Below are positions 8,982 to 18,111 of a stretch of DNA of 18,255 nucleotides, piece by piece. Numbering within the stretch: the stretch's first letter is position 1; each line of letters starts with the position of its first letter. A program made the position numbers and the translations under genes. Source of the DNA: Stenotrophomonas maltophilia (GTDB lineage Bacteria > Pseudomonadota > Gammaproteobacteria > Xanthomonadales > Xanthomonadaceae). The stretch spans positions 1 to 18,255 of the forward strand of contig DEZI01000013.1 of the NCBI GenBank assembly GCA_002364755.1. Reading direction: 5' to 3'. The notes below the pieces were generated by a model. That model did no database searches. It saw nothing but the letters and a program-made list of their open reading frames with translations, and had not been told where the DNA came from.

Positions 8982-10556
8982 ATGCCACCGATCTCCAACC
9001 GCCTCAACCTGGGCAAGCTGATTCTTGGTCTGGCCCTGCTGAGTACGCTCATCGCCCTCGGCAACACGCTGCTGGCCAGCTACCGCGTGCAGCGCGACCA
9101 GCTGGTGAGCAACACATTGGAAGCCAACCGCGTCTACACCAGCAAGCTGGCCGATACGACGCAGACCTTCCTGCTCTCCGCGCAGCAGCAGCTGGCCTAC
9201 GCCGCCACCCGGCTCGGCGAAAGCGGCCTGGATGCCGGCCACGCCCAGGGCGAAGCCAGCCGCCTGCAGCTGCAGTCCAGCAGCTTCAACTCGTCGCTGG
9301 TGGTCAATGCCAGCGGCCTGGTCATCGCCACCTCGCCGCAGACCCTGCAGCTGCAGGGCGAAGTGCTGAAGAGCTTCGGCAACAACCAGGCGCTGGCGCG
9401 TCGCCAGCCGCTGGTCAGCGATCCCTACCAGTCGGCGACGGGCAAGCTGCTGATCTCGCTGTCGCACCCGATCTTCGACCGCCAGGGCGCCTACCTGGGC
9501 TACGTCAGCGGCACCCTGTACCTGCGCCAGCGCAGCGCGCTGCATACGTTGCTGGGCAAGCACTATTACCGCGATGGTTCCTACCTGTACGTGGTCGACC
9601 ACAACGGCCGCATCATCTACCACAACAATCCGAAGGAAGTGGGCACCTACGCGCTGGACAACCCGGCGGTGAAGGCGGTGATGCGCGGGCACTCCGGCAG
9701 CCAGCAGCTGGTCAACAACCATGGCGTCGCACAGCTGTCCGGCTATGCGCCGGTGCCGGCCACGGGCTGGGGCATCATCGCCCAGCGCCCGACCGAAGCG
9801 ACCCTGCAGCCGCTGTCGCGGTTGATGACCTCGGTCATCTGGAACGCGATCCCGCTGGGCGTGCTCTCGCTGCTGATCACCTGGTGGTCTGCCAGGCGCA
9901 TCTCGATGCCGCTGTGGCAGCTGGCGCGCAACGTGCAGGAAGGCGAAGACACCGGCAACGCGATCGACCATGTCACCGGCATCCGCGCGTGGTACTTCGA
10001 AGTGGCGCAGCTGAAGCAGGCGGTGCTGTACAGCTTCAACGCGCTGCAGGACCGCATCGGCACGCTCAACCGCGCCAGCCGGACCGACCCGATGACCGGG
10101 CTGCTGAACCGCCGCGGTCTGCAGAACGCGCTGGAGATGCTGCAGGCGCAGGGCGTGCCGTTCGCAATCGTGGCACTGGACATCGACCGCTTCAAGGCAA
10201 TCAACGACGGGCACGGCCATGACGTCGGCGATGCCGCCATCGCCCACATCGCCGAGCAGATGCGCCGCCATTCGCGCGAGACCGACGTGCTGTGCCGTGC
10301 CGGTGGCGAGGAATTCCTGGTGCTGCTGCCGGGCGTCAGCGTGGTGGCGGCCCAGCAGACCGCCGAGCGCCTGCGCCAGGCGATTGCCAGGCAGCCGTTC
10401 GCGCCGGTCGGCAGCATCACCGTGTCGCTGGGCGTGGCCCACTTCCCCACGTTCCATGCCGACGTGGAACAGGCGCTGCGGCTGGCCGACAAGGCCCTGT
10501 ACCTGGCCAAGGAACAGGGCCGCAACCGCGTGGTGGTCTACCCGCACGCGGATTGA
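8982..10556 (+). CDS. Membrane-anchored diguanylate cyclase with periplasmic Cache-type sensor
   Basis: 524-aa protein. A first membrane helix (about 10-32) and a second (about 283-306, VIWNAIPLGVLSLLITWW) flank a periplasmic region of about 250 residues that looks like a dCACHE ligand sensor (VVNASGLVIATSP, GYVSGTLYLRQ, YLYVVDHNGRIIYHN). A short HAMP-like linker follows, then a GGDEF domain from about residue 365 (SRTDPMTGLLNRRG). The catalytic loop is GGEEF (441-445), an active form. RETD (432-435) lies five residues before it and matches the RxxD product-inhibition site. It should make cyclic di-GMP from two GTP at the inner membrane in response to a periplasmic ligand, affecting biofilm and motility. 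No EAL domain. The leader has no clear ribosome site; the start is chosen from the membrane helix position. Confidence 0.93.
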   Translation: MPPISNRLNLGKLILGLALLSTLIALGNTLLASYRVQRDQLVSNTLEANRVYTSKLADTTQTFLLSAQQQLAYAATRLGESGLDAGHAQGEASRLQLQSSSFNSSLVVNASGLVIATSPQTLQLQGEVLKSFGNNQALARRQPLVSDPYQSATGKLLISLSHPIFDRQGAYLGYVSGTLYLRQRSALHTLLGKHYYRDGSYLYVVDHNGRIIYHNNPKEVGTYALDNPAVKAVMRGHSGSQQLVNNHGVAQLSGYAPVPATGWGIIAQRPTEATLQPLSRLMTSVIWNAIPLGVLSLLITWWSARRISMPLWQLARNVQEGEDTGNAIDHVTGIRAWYFEVAQLKQAVLYSFNALQDRIGTLNRASRTDPMTGLLNRRGLQNALEMLQAQGVPFAIVALDIDRFKAINDGHGHDVGDAAIAHIAEQMRRHSRETDVLCRAGGEEFLVLLPGVSVVAAQQTAERLRQAIARQPFAPVGSITVSLGVAHFPTFHADVEQALRLADKALYLAKEQGRNRVVVYPHAD

Positions 10557-10569
10557 TCCGTGCGCGGGC

Positions 10570-10590
10570 GCGCCAGGCGATGCCTGGCGC
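10570..10590. terminator. Hairpin between convergent genes, possible bidirectional terminator
   Basis: GCGCCAGGC (10570-10578), loop GAT, GCCTGGCGC (10582-10590): a perfect 9-bp stem placed between the ends of two convergent genes. There is no T run on either side, so it may be a SMAG-like unit without GTAG, or a Rho-assisted or stabilising 3' hairpin. Confidence 0.5.
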
Positions 10591-10604
10591 TGTGGCCGCG
10601 CCGG

Positions 10605-11477
10605 TCAGCCCAGCGGCGTCAGCAGGCGCGGACCGTCGTTGCGGCCGACCATATAGACGCCGCCTTCGGGCAGCAGGTCGGTACCGGTGGCCTTCTCGTC
10701 TTCGCCGGTCTTCCAAGGGGCCTGCTGGCGCGGGCCCGGAATGTAGGCCGACCAGCGGCCGTAGCGCTCTTCCCCGCGGCTGAGGGCAAAGTTGACGGGT
10801 ATCCGCACCGTCCAGAACGGGTTGTCCTTGTCCTCGCCAGTGGTTGGCGGATTGAACGTCCAGCTGCGAGCGGTACTGACGCTGGCCTTGGCCAGCACAT
10901 CGCGGAGCATCTGCATCTGGCGTTCGGGTGCAACCACCCTCAGGTTGGTGCGCTCGGCGATCACATCGGCCACCTTGCCATCACGCCCGACCTTCACCAG
11001 CAGCGTCACCTCACCCTGGCCGCCGATCGCGTACGCCCTTTCGGGGTAGGCCGGCGGGCGCATTTTCAGTGCCGTGACATCGTCGCTGGACAGCTTGTTC
11101 TCATCCTGGACCGGACCGAAGTTCGCATCGGCGATGCGGATCTGCATCGTGGCGTCGGTGAGACTGTCAGCCAGCAGGCGCAGGCGGACTTCGGTGCGAG
11201 CCCGCACCGGCTGGCCATTGACCAGCACCGGTTCGAAGCGCCACCCCTTTACTGAACCCTCGACCATGCCCGCCACGTCGGCAGACACCTTGTCACGGCG
11301 GTCCAGCTGGAAGTCTTCGACCTGGCCTTCGCGGCCAATGTTGATGACACCGTTCAGTGTCATGCTGGCCTCCATCTGCTTGCGTACCTCGCGCATGCTC
11401 TGCGCATCGGCGGTGCCGATGCAGGCCGCGCCGCCACCGAGGGCCAGGGTCAGGGCCAGGAAAAGGGAAGATCGCAT
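10605..11477 (-). CDS. Periplasmic protein with two TonB C-terminal-like segments
   Basis: 290-aa protein starting at ATG 11477, with AAGGAG eight bases upstream; an in-frame GTG at 11486 would overlap that ribosome site and is rejected. Residues 1-25 are a cleavable signal peptide (ending ADA|QS); the Cys at 19 lacks a good lipobox. Residues about 38-102 (GVINIGREGQVEDFQL, GWRFEPV) and 139-230 (YPERAYAIGGQGEVTLLVKV, GRDGKVADV, ARSWTFNPP) both resemble the TonB C-terminal fold; the second is clearer. Annotation pipelines would probably call it an energy transducer TonB. It has neither the N-terminal membrane anchor nor the proline-rich linker of true TonB, so energy transduction is doubtful and a periplasmic binding role is more likely. 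It lies 72 bases downstream of aceK on the same strand. Confidence 0.75.
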   Translation of the reverse strand: MRSSLFLALTLALGGGAACIGTADAQSMREVRKQMEASMTLNGVINIGREGQVEDFQLDRRDKVSADVAGMVEGSVKGWRFEPVLVNGQPVRARTEVRLRLLADSLTDATMQIRIADANFGPVQDENKLSSDDVTALKMRPPAYPERAYAIGGQGEVTLLVKVGRDGKVADVIAERTNLRVVAPERQMQMLRDVLAKASVSTARSWTFNPPTTGEDKDNPFWTVRIPVNFALSRGEERYGRWSAYIPGPRQQAPWKTGEDEKATGTDLLPEGGVYMVGRNDGPRLLTPLG

Positions 11478-11549
11478 CACACTCACTCCTTGTGTTCGAG
11501 GTACGAAGCCTACCGCAGGTCGCCGCGCGATGCATTACGGCATGGCTGA

Positions 11550-13280
11550 TCACGCCAGCCGATGGCCGGCCGCATACGGCGGCGTGTCAGGGTAGTCGGC
11601 GCTGGCAAAGCGGGCCTGCAGGCCCTGCCACCAGGCGGGATCGAACAGGTGTCGGTAGTGTTCACGCACCGCCGCCAGCTCCTGCGCTGGCAGGCCCATG
11701 AACGGACCGAAGCGCTCGGGAAAAACGTCACGCGGCCCCACATGGAACCAGGGTTCGTCGGCAAGTGCCTCTTCCGGCGTACGCGGCTGCGGCCACTCGC
11801 GGAACACGCAATCACTGACCAGGCACAGCTCGTCGTAGTCGTAGAACACGGCGCGACCATGGCGCGACACACCGAAGTTCTTCGGCAGCATGTCGCCGGG
11901 AAAGATGTTGTTGCGGGCCATGTCGGTGATCGCCTGCGCGTAGTCCAGCACGGCCGCGCGCACGGCCGGCGCGCCCTGCTCGCGCAGGTACAGGTTCAAT
12001 GGGCGGAAGCGACGCTGCACGTAGCACAGGGCGATCTCGATCTCGTCGCCCTGCACGCGCACGCTCTGCGCACACTGCTGCAGCAGCTCGTCCAGCAGCG
12101 CCGGGGCGAAGCGCGCGCGCGGGAAGCGCAGGTGGCGGTAGGGCTGGGCATCGAGCAGGCGGCCGACGCGGTCCAGGTTGAACACCAGCGCGTACTTCTC
12201 TTCCACCTGCTGGCGCGACATCGCCTTGGGCCAGGCGAAGCGGTCGCGGATCAGCTTGAACACCAGCGGATAGCTGGGCAGGGTGAACACCGCCATGACC
12301 ATGCCCGGCGTGCCTTCGGCATGCACCAGCTGTTCGTGCGGGTGTTCGTTGAAGTGGCGGAAGAAGGTGCGGTAGCGCTCTGTCTTGCCCTGCTTGGCGC
12401 GGCCGAGCACGGTGTAGATCTCGTCGATCGGCTTGCCCGGCAGCAGGCTGCGCAGGAACACCACGGCATCGCCGACGGTGGCCAGGTTGGCCTGGAAATA
12501 GCTGCGCGAGACACCGAACAGGTGGGCGACATCGCGGCGCCGGGTCAGCACCGCATCGGCGCGCAGGCCATGCTCGTCGTTGACCAGGGCGATGATGCAG
12601 GGCGAGAAGCGGTGTTCGCCGAACACGCGGCCGACCAGGTAGGCGCGGCGCTCGCGGTAGAAGACGGTATCGAGCAGCTCGATGCTGCGCACCGGCGTCT
12701 CGCCCCAATGGGCGAGGTCATCCTGCAGGCGGATGGCGATCGCCGCAGCGCAGCGCAGCTGGTGCACGTAAGGCACGTCGAAGCGGCAGTCGGCCAGCAC
12801 CCGCTGCAGGGCCTCCACCGGGCGCGTGGGCGATACCGCGTAGGTGTGGCGAGCCACCGGGTGGGTGATCGCATCGGAGGGTTCGATGTCGAAGGCGATG
12901 AATTCCAGCGCCGGGTCGACCCCGCGGGTGGCGAACAGGCGCCGCGCCAGGGTGTTGTAGAAGGTCTTGTACAGTTCTGCGTCGATCGAACCCTGCAGCA
13001 GCGCGTTGTAGTGCGCGTGCACCTGCAGCCACAGCGCGCGCACGCCGATGGCATCGCCGGCCATGCGCCGCAGCGCATCCATCCGCTCGGCGATGCACAG
13101 GTCGTACAGGGCGATGCGCTCGACCGCATCCTGCCGTGCAGCGGCCCAGTCGCGCTGCTCGAAGCGCCGCCGCGCCCGCCCGGTGATCGCCGCGAAGCGC
13201 GCGTGGTAGTCCTCGAAGCCATCGCGGATGGCCACGGCGATGCGCGGTGCCAGGTCGACGGCGATGTCAGGCTGGGACAT
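11550..13280 (-). CDS. aceK: Isocitrate dehydrogenase kinase/phosphatase
   Basis: 576 aa from ATG 13280, which gives the family's usual length (E. coli 578). An ATG 11 codons upstream at 13313 is possible but has no ribosome site. The protein is bifunctional: it phosphorylates isocitrate dehydrogenase to divert carbon into the glyoxylate bypass, and removes the phosphate again. Visible landmarks are Lys342 in VFKLIRDRF and DMLPKNFGV...FYDYDE with Asp463, Asn468 and Asp481, matching E. coli Lys336, Asp457, Asn462 and Asp475 at a constant offset of six. The kinase core therefore looks intact. Unlike in enterics it is not beside aceA/aceB but 174 bases to 207 bases downstream of the isocitrate dehydrogenase gene, separated by a terminator and SMAG pair. 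Whether it acts on the neighbouring monomeric enzyme is open. Confidence 0.94.
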   Translation of the reverse strand: MSQPDIAVDLAPRIAVAIRDGFEDYHARFAAITGRARRRFEQRDWAAARQDAVERIALYDLCIAERMDALRRMAGDAIGVRALWLQVHAHYNALLQGSIDAELYKTFYNTLARRLFATRGVDPALEFIAFDIEPSDAITHPVARHTYAVSPTRPVEALQRVLADCRFDVPYVHQLRCAAAIAIRLQDDLAHWGETPVRSIELLDTVFYRERRAYLVGRVFGEHRFSPCIIALVNDEHGLRADAVLTRRRDVAHLFGVSRSYFQANLATVGDAVVFLRSLLPGKPIDEIYTVLGRAKQGKTERYRTFFRHFNEHPHEQLVHAEGTPGMVMAVFTLPSYPLVFKLIRDRFAWPKAMSRQQVEEKYALVFNLDRVGRLLDAQPYRHLRFPRARFAPALLDELLQQCAQSVRVQGDEIEIALCYVQRRFRPLNLYLREQGAPAVRAAVLDYAQAITDMARNNIFPGDMLPKNFGVSRHGRAVFYDYDELCLVSDCVFREWPQPRTPEEALADEPWFHVGPRDVFPERFGPFMGLPAQELAAVREHYRHLFDPAWWQGLQARFASADYPDTPPYAAGHRLA

Positions 13281-13335
13281 GCACGGCTCGGCAGGGAGAC
13301 GGGCATCCACCATACGCCGGCGTGGGGGAGCTTGT

Positions 13336-13359
13336 GTAGAGCCGAGCCCATGCTCGGCT
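13336..13359 (+). repeat. SMAG/GTAG REP-like hairpin
   Basis: GTAG (13336-13339) plus a perfect 8-bp stem AGCCGAGC/GCTCGGCT (13340-13347 with 13352-13359), loop CCAT. Same subtype as the copy at 7813-7836. The preceding bases CTTGT are mirrored after the partner copy, so the inverted pair extends beyond the SMAG units. Confidence 0.8.
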
Positions 13360-13392
13360 GCTTCTGCTTGCGCCCTTTCCTAGCGTCGAGGC

Positions 13393-13415
13393 AGCCGAAC
13401 ATGGCTCGGCTCTAC
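13393..13415 (-). repeat. SMAG/GTAG REP-like hairpin
   Basis: AGCCGAAC (13393-13400), loop ATG, GCTCGGCT (13404-13411), then CTAC (13412-13415). One stem position is a mismatch or wobble. It is inverted relative to 13336-13359. Outer arms CTTGTGTAG (13331-13339) and CTACACAAG (13412-13420) pair perfectly over 9 bp. Confidence 0.8.
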
Positions 13416-13430
13416 ACAAGCCCGCACAGG

Positions 13431-13461
13431 CAAAAAGAAACCCGCGCCGTAGCGCGGGTTT
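13431..13461 (-). terminator. Intrinsic terminator of isocitrate dehydrogenase gene
   Basis: A 10-bp perfect stem, AAACCCGCGC (13438-13447) with GCGCGGGTTT (13452-13461) and loop CGTA. On the minus strand it is followed by CTTTTTG (13437-13431). It begins 27 bases after the icd stop and should separate icd from aceK transcription. Confidence 0.85.
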
Positions 13462-13487
13462 CGATTTCACTTCCTGGGGGCGATCGA

Positions 13488-15710
<2,223 letters not shown>

Positions 15711-15948
15711 GGGGGACTTGGACTCTGTAGCAGTTCTCAGGGGAAGGCCGGCGCAGGCGCCGTGCCACGTGCAACCGTGTCACTTTCCCCGCCGCCGTCA
15801 GGGTGGGCGCGCGATGGGGAAACCCCTGCATTGTCGCGTTTTCAGCCGCGCGGGGCAAAGCCATGCCATACGCTGCGGTACTGCACCACGGCAACGCTGT
15901 GATCGAGCCGCGTGGTATCGGATGCAACCATGTCGGCCACGCGCGCCA

Positions 15949-15971
15949 GTAGATCCACGCCATGCGTGGAT
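15949..15971 (+). repeat. SMAG/GTAG REP-like hairpin, single copy
   Basis: GTAG (15949-15952) with a perfect 8-bp stem ATCCACGC/GCGTGGAT (15953-15960 with 15964-15971), loop CAT. The stem is identical to the copy at 162-184. It is the only SMAG unit in the window without an inverted partner and lies just past the terminator of the lipoprotein gene. Confidence 0.8.
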
Positions 15972-15990
15972 GGAGCTTCTCCTGGAGCCA

Positions 15991-16023
15991 CAAACAAAAA
16001 AGACGCAGCCTCGCGGCTGCGTC
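15991..16023 (-). terminator. Intrinsic terminator of the lipoprotein gene
   Basis: A 9-bp perfect stem GACGCAGCC (16002-16010) with GGCTGCGTC (16015-16023), loop TCGC, followed on the minus strand by TTTTTTGTTTG (16001-15991). It lies 35 bases after the lipoprotein stop and probably ends the LysM-lipoprotein transcript. Confidence 0.88.
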
Positions 16024-16058
16024 CATCGTGAGTCCAACCGGGAGAGAGTCGGCGGGAC

Positions 16059-16568
16059 TTACTTGACCTCGAACTCCTGCGGCATTCCCGCCGCCTTGCC
16101 ATCAACCATGACTTCTGCGCGGTACTTGCCCGCCGGCCAGCCATTGGCGTTCTTGAACGTGATGTTGGTCGTCTCGGCACCCGAGGCATTCAGCGTAGCG
16201 TTCTGCTCGCCGGCCACCTGGCCGTCCTGGAAGGTCAGCTTGGCACCTACGGTGACATTGTTTGCAGCAGCATCGGTGCGCACCGACACAATCACATCGT
16301 CCTTCGGCGCGAACAGCGCGGCCTGAGCCACCGACTTGTCAGCGGCAGCGGTCTTGCCCACGGTGACGGTCGATACGGCGACCGGAGCCGCTTCCGCCAT
16401 CGGCGGCGGCGCGCCGGTCATCGGCGCCGGTGCCGGCTCAGCCGGGGTGGTCGCGGCCGGGGCGGCGTTGTTGTCGGCGGACTCTTCTTTCTTCTTGCAA
16501 CCGACCAGGGCAACGCTGCCCAGCAGGGCGGCGATGAGGGCGGTCTGGAGCGGGCTGGTCTTGATCAT
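16059..16568 (-). CDS. Putative outer-membrane lipoprotein, Pro/Ala-rich
   Basis: 169 aa with a good ribosome site (GGGAGGA about 10 bases upstream of ATG 16568). The signal sequence ends in a lipobox LVGC with Cys24; Lys at the next position rather than Asp predicts outer-membrane sorting. Residues 25-75 are a charged then Pro/Ala-rich flexible linker. Residues about 90-169 look like a small beta-sandwich domain (APKDDVIVSVRTD, VGAKLTFQDGQ, WPAGKYRAEVMVDGKAAG), of the kind that binds or assembles at the envelope. I do not recognise a named family, so the function is unknown. It lies 60 bases after the LysM gene on the same strand and is followed by a strong terminator, suggesting a two-gene operon concerned with the cell envelope. 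Confidence 0.85.
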   Translation of the reverse strand: MIKTSPLQTALIAALLGSVALVGCKKKEESADNNAAPAATTPAEPAPAPMTGAPPPMAEAAPVAVSTVTVGKTAAADKSVAQAALFAPKDDVIVSVRTDAAANNVTVGAKLTFQDGQVAGEQNATLNASGAETTNITFKNANGWPAGKYRAEVMVDGKAAGMPQEFEVK

Positions 16569-16628
16569 TCGGGTGTTCCTCCCAGGGATTATCGGACGGC
16601 CTTGGTGCGCCCGTGGGCGCGGGCCGGC

Positions 16629-16922
16629 TTATTTCGGCGGCAGCTTCAGGGTCTGGCCCGGGAAAATCTTGTCCGGGTCGTCGAGGACGTCGCGGTTGGC
16701 CTCGAAGATCTTCTTCCAAGCGTTGGCATCGCCCAGGTGATGTTTGGCGATCTTCGACAGCGAATCGCCCTTCTGCACGGTGTACGTGCCGACGCTGACC
16801 ACGTCGGCGGTGCTGTCCACCGATGACGTGACGCCGGAGAAGTCCGCCTTGGGTACCAGCTCGGCGGTGCTGTCGACGCTGGAAGTGACGCCGGAAAAAT
16901 CGGCTTTCTTCTCGGTGCTCAT
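16629..16922 (-). CDS. LysM-domain protein with duplicated N-terminal peptide
   Basis: 97 aa from ATG 16922, with GGGAG about 10 bases upstream; the longer open frame upstream is not protein-like. There is no signal peptide. Residues 6-24 and 25-43 are two copies of a 19-residue unit starting KADFSGVTSSVDSTA; 15 positions are identical. Residues 45-97 form a LysM domain (GTYTVQKGDSLSKIAKHHLG, then KKIFEANRD and DKIFPGQTLKLP), which binds peptidoglycan or related glycans. LysM of this type occurs in the YgaU/Kbp family, where a BON domain precedes it. Here the BON domain is missing and the repeat stands in its place. Without a signal it may be cytoplasmic like YgaU. It is probably the first gene of an operon with the downstream lipoprotein. 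Confidence 0.85.
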   Translation of the reverse strand: MSTEKKADFSGVTSSVDSTAELVPKADFSGVTSSVDSTADVVSVGTYTVQKGDSLSKIAKHHLGDANAWKKIFEANRDVLDDPDKIFPGQTLKLPPK

Positions 16923-17000
16923 CCACACACTCCCGTCTGCATGACTACGTTGATTGCACGGTGACATGGAGGTTGTTAAATGGGGATGGTGCAGATGTGA

Positions 17001-17070
17001 AGCCGCCCGGGTGGGCGGCTGAACAATCGGGGTGGCGGGTGCCCGCTGCGCTTGCCGGCCAGCGGCCGGC
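17001..17070. other. Two GC-rich hairpins downstream of queF
   Basis: AGCCGCCC (17001-17008) pairs with GGGCGGCT (17013-17020), loop GGGT. GCCGGCC (17054-17060) pairs with GGCCGGC (17064-17070), loop AGC. They lie between queF and the LysM gene. Neither has a T run on the minus strand, so they could be Rho-dependent or stabilising 3' structures of the queF mRNA. Confidence 0.4.
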
Positions 17071-17094
17071 ATTCCCCTTAACCGCCTGCGGCGG

Positions 17095-17913
17095 TCACTG
17101 GCGCAGCTCGCGGAAGGTCGCGGCCGGGCCGGCGATGCCGTGGCTGGCGCGCCAGGGATTGATGTCCAGGCCGCCGCGGCGGGTGTAGCGCGCCTCCACT
17201 TCCAGCCACAGCGGCTGGCAGCGCGCGGACACCTCGCTGAAGATGCGCTCCACGCACTGCTCGTGGAACTCGGCATGCTCGCGGTAGCTGACCAGATAGC
17301 GCAGCAGGCCGGCGCGGTCGATCTTCGGGCCACGGTAGCGGACGCTGACGGTGGCCCAGTCCGGCTGGCCGGTAACCGGGCAGTTGGATTTCAGCAGGGA
17401 CGAGACCAGGGTCTCCTCCACCACCTCGCCGGCATCGGCAGCGAGGTAATCCGCCTGCGGCGGGCCGTAGCAGTCGATCCCCACGTCCAGGCCATCGATC
17501 GATTCGCCCAGCGGCGCCTCGACCAGCGGCGGCAAGCCGAACTGCACCTGCACCGGCGCACCCGCGCAGGCCGACAGATCGGCCACCAGGCGCTCGCGCA
17601 GCGCCTCGGCGCTGTCGATGCGGGCACTGTTGAGGGAGTTCAGGTACAGCTTGAACGACTTCGATTCGATCAGCCGCGGCGAGGTGCACGGCACCTGCAC
17701 GGTGGCCACGGCCACCTGCGGCTTGCCGCGCGGGTCGAGCCAGCTCAGTTCGAACGCGTGCCAGCGGTCGTGGCCGACGAACGGCAGCGCGGCGTCATCG
17801 AGGCCGATCCCGGCGCGGGCGCCGATGCGGGGGATGGGAAACAGCAGGCCTGGATCGTACTGCGACGGGTAACTGACCTCGCGACCGAGGCTGGAGTCCT
17901 GGGGGGTGTTCAT
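17095..17913 (-). CDS. queF: NADPH-dependent 7-cyano-7-deazaguanine (preQ0) reductase
   Basis: 272 aa, the long two-subdomain QueF form (E. coli 282). It reduces the nitrile of preQ0 to the amine preQ1 with two NADPH, in the cytoplasm, the last soluble step before insertion into tRNA for queuosine. Visible motifs are LIESKSFKLYLNSLN, VVEETLVSSLLKSNC with catalytic Cys178, QPDW with Asp185, then EFHEQCVERIF and the C-terminal YTRRGGLDINPWR. Cys178 and Asp185 correspond to E. coli Cys190 and Asp197. The start at ATG 17913 fits the family N-terminus (REVSYPSQYDPGLLFPIPR); the frame stays open upstream but runs into the repeat element. There is no ribosome site, and a -10-like TACAAT lies only 7 bases before the ATG. 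No other queuosine gene is in the window. Confidence 0.96.
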   Translation of the reverse strand: MNTPQDSSLGREVSYPSQYDPGLLFPIPRIGARAGIGLDDAALPFVGHDRWHAFELSWLDPRGKPQVAVATVQVPCTSPRLIESKSFKLYLNSLNSARIDSAEALRERLVADLSACAGAPVQVQFGLPPLVEAPLGESIDGLDVGIDCYGPPQADYLAADAGEVVEETLVSSLLKSNCPVTGQPDWATVSVRYRGPKIDRAGLLRYLVSYREHAEFHEQCVERIFSEVSARCQPLWLEVEARYTRRGGLDINPWRASHGIAGPAATFRELRQ

Positions 17914-18005
17914 GCTGCTTATTGTATCGCGCGAAAAGCGGGCCTTCGGCCGGGTCGGCCAACGGCGGAGCCCCTCCGTGGTGGTGGTGGGCAGGATCTC
18001 GGGAT
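17914..18005 (-). other. queF leader region
   Basis: On the minus strand this 92-base stretch joins the structured element at 18006-18111 to the queF ATG. It contains short GC hairpins (GGCCG/CGGCC and CGGAG/CTCCG types) followed by CGCTTTTCG, a possible weak terminator of the upstream RNA, and TACAAT (17926-17921) as a possible -10. No -35 is convincing. Confidence 0.4.
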
Positions 18006-18111
18006 TGGCCGGGAGGGTGGGTTGGCTGGGGGACGCCGTGAATCCGTCCATGGAGGCTCGGTCGCCGCATCCATGCGGCTCACGCCCCCAGCCAACCCAC
18101 CCTCCCGGCCA
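18006..18111 (-). ncRNA. TwoAYGGAY-like structured RNA (candidate CsrA/RsmA-binding)
   Basis: Positions 18006-18032 and 18085-18111 are a perfect 27-base inverted repeat. After a 4-base bulge the stem continues with CGTGA/TCACG (18084-18080 with 18041-18037). Inside, read on the minus strand, lie two loop motifs: AUGGAU closed by GCCGC/GCGGC (hairpin 18064-18079), and AUGGAC closed by the short UCC/GGA (about 18054-18043). Two AYGGAY terminal loops on a common stem is the description of the TwoAYGGAY RNA motif found computationally in gammaproteobacteria. ANGGA in a hairpin loop is also the CsrA/RsmA recognition pattern. On the plus strand the loops would read AUCCAU and GUCCAU, so minus is the likely sense. 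It lies 93 bases before queF on the same strand: either a free small RNA or part of the queF leader. The family match is from memory and was not searched. Confidence 0.65.

Larger units (their letters stand above)
15711..16058. other. Intergenic region between lipoprotein gene end and icd start
   Basis: The 348 bases hold the icd leader and promoter area (boxes not identifiable), a small hairpin CGGCG/CGCCG (15749-15753 with 15758-15762), one SMAG unit and the terminator of the lipoprotein gene. An open frame at about 15842-15930 on the minus strand could encode a short peptide ending WHGFAPRG; it has no ribosome site and I do not call it. Confidence 0.5.

Noticed and set aside
11478..11486. 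GTG at 11486 as start of the TonB-like protein
   Set aside because: It would overlap the AAGGAG ribosome site; ATG 11477 has ideal spacing.
15842..15930. Short minus-strand peptide frame beginning MVASDTTRLDHSV
   Set aside because: There is no ribosome site and no recognisable homologue. It could be a gene remnant cut by the SMAG unit, but evidence is too thin to annotate.
16607..16620. Hairpin GCGCCC/GGGCGC between the LysM and lipoprotein genes as a terminator
   Set aside because: There is no T run on the minus strand and the gap is only 60 bases, so co-transcription is more likely.
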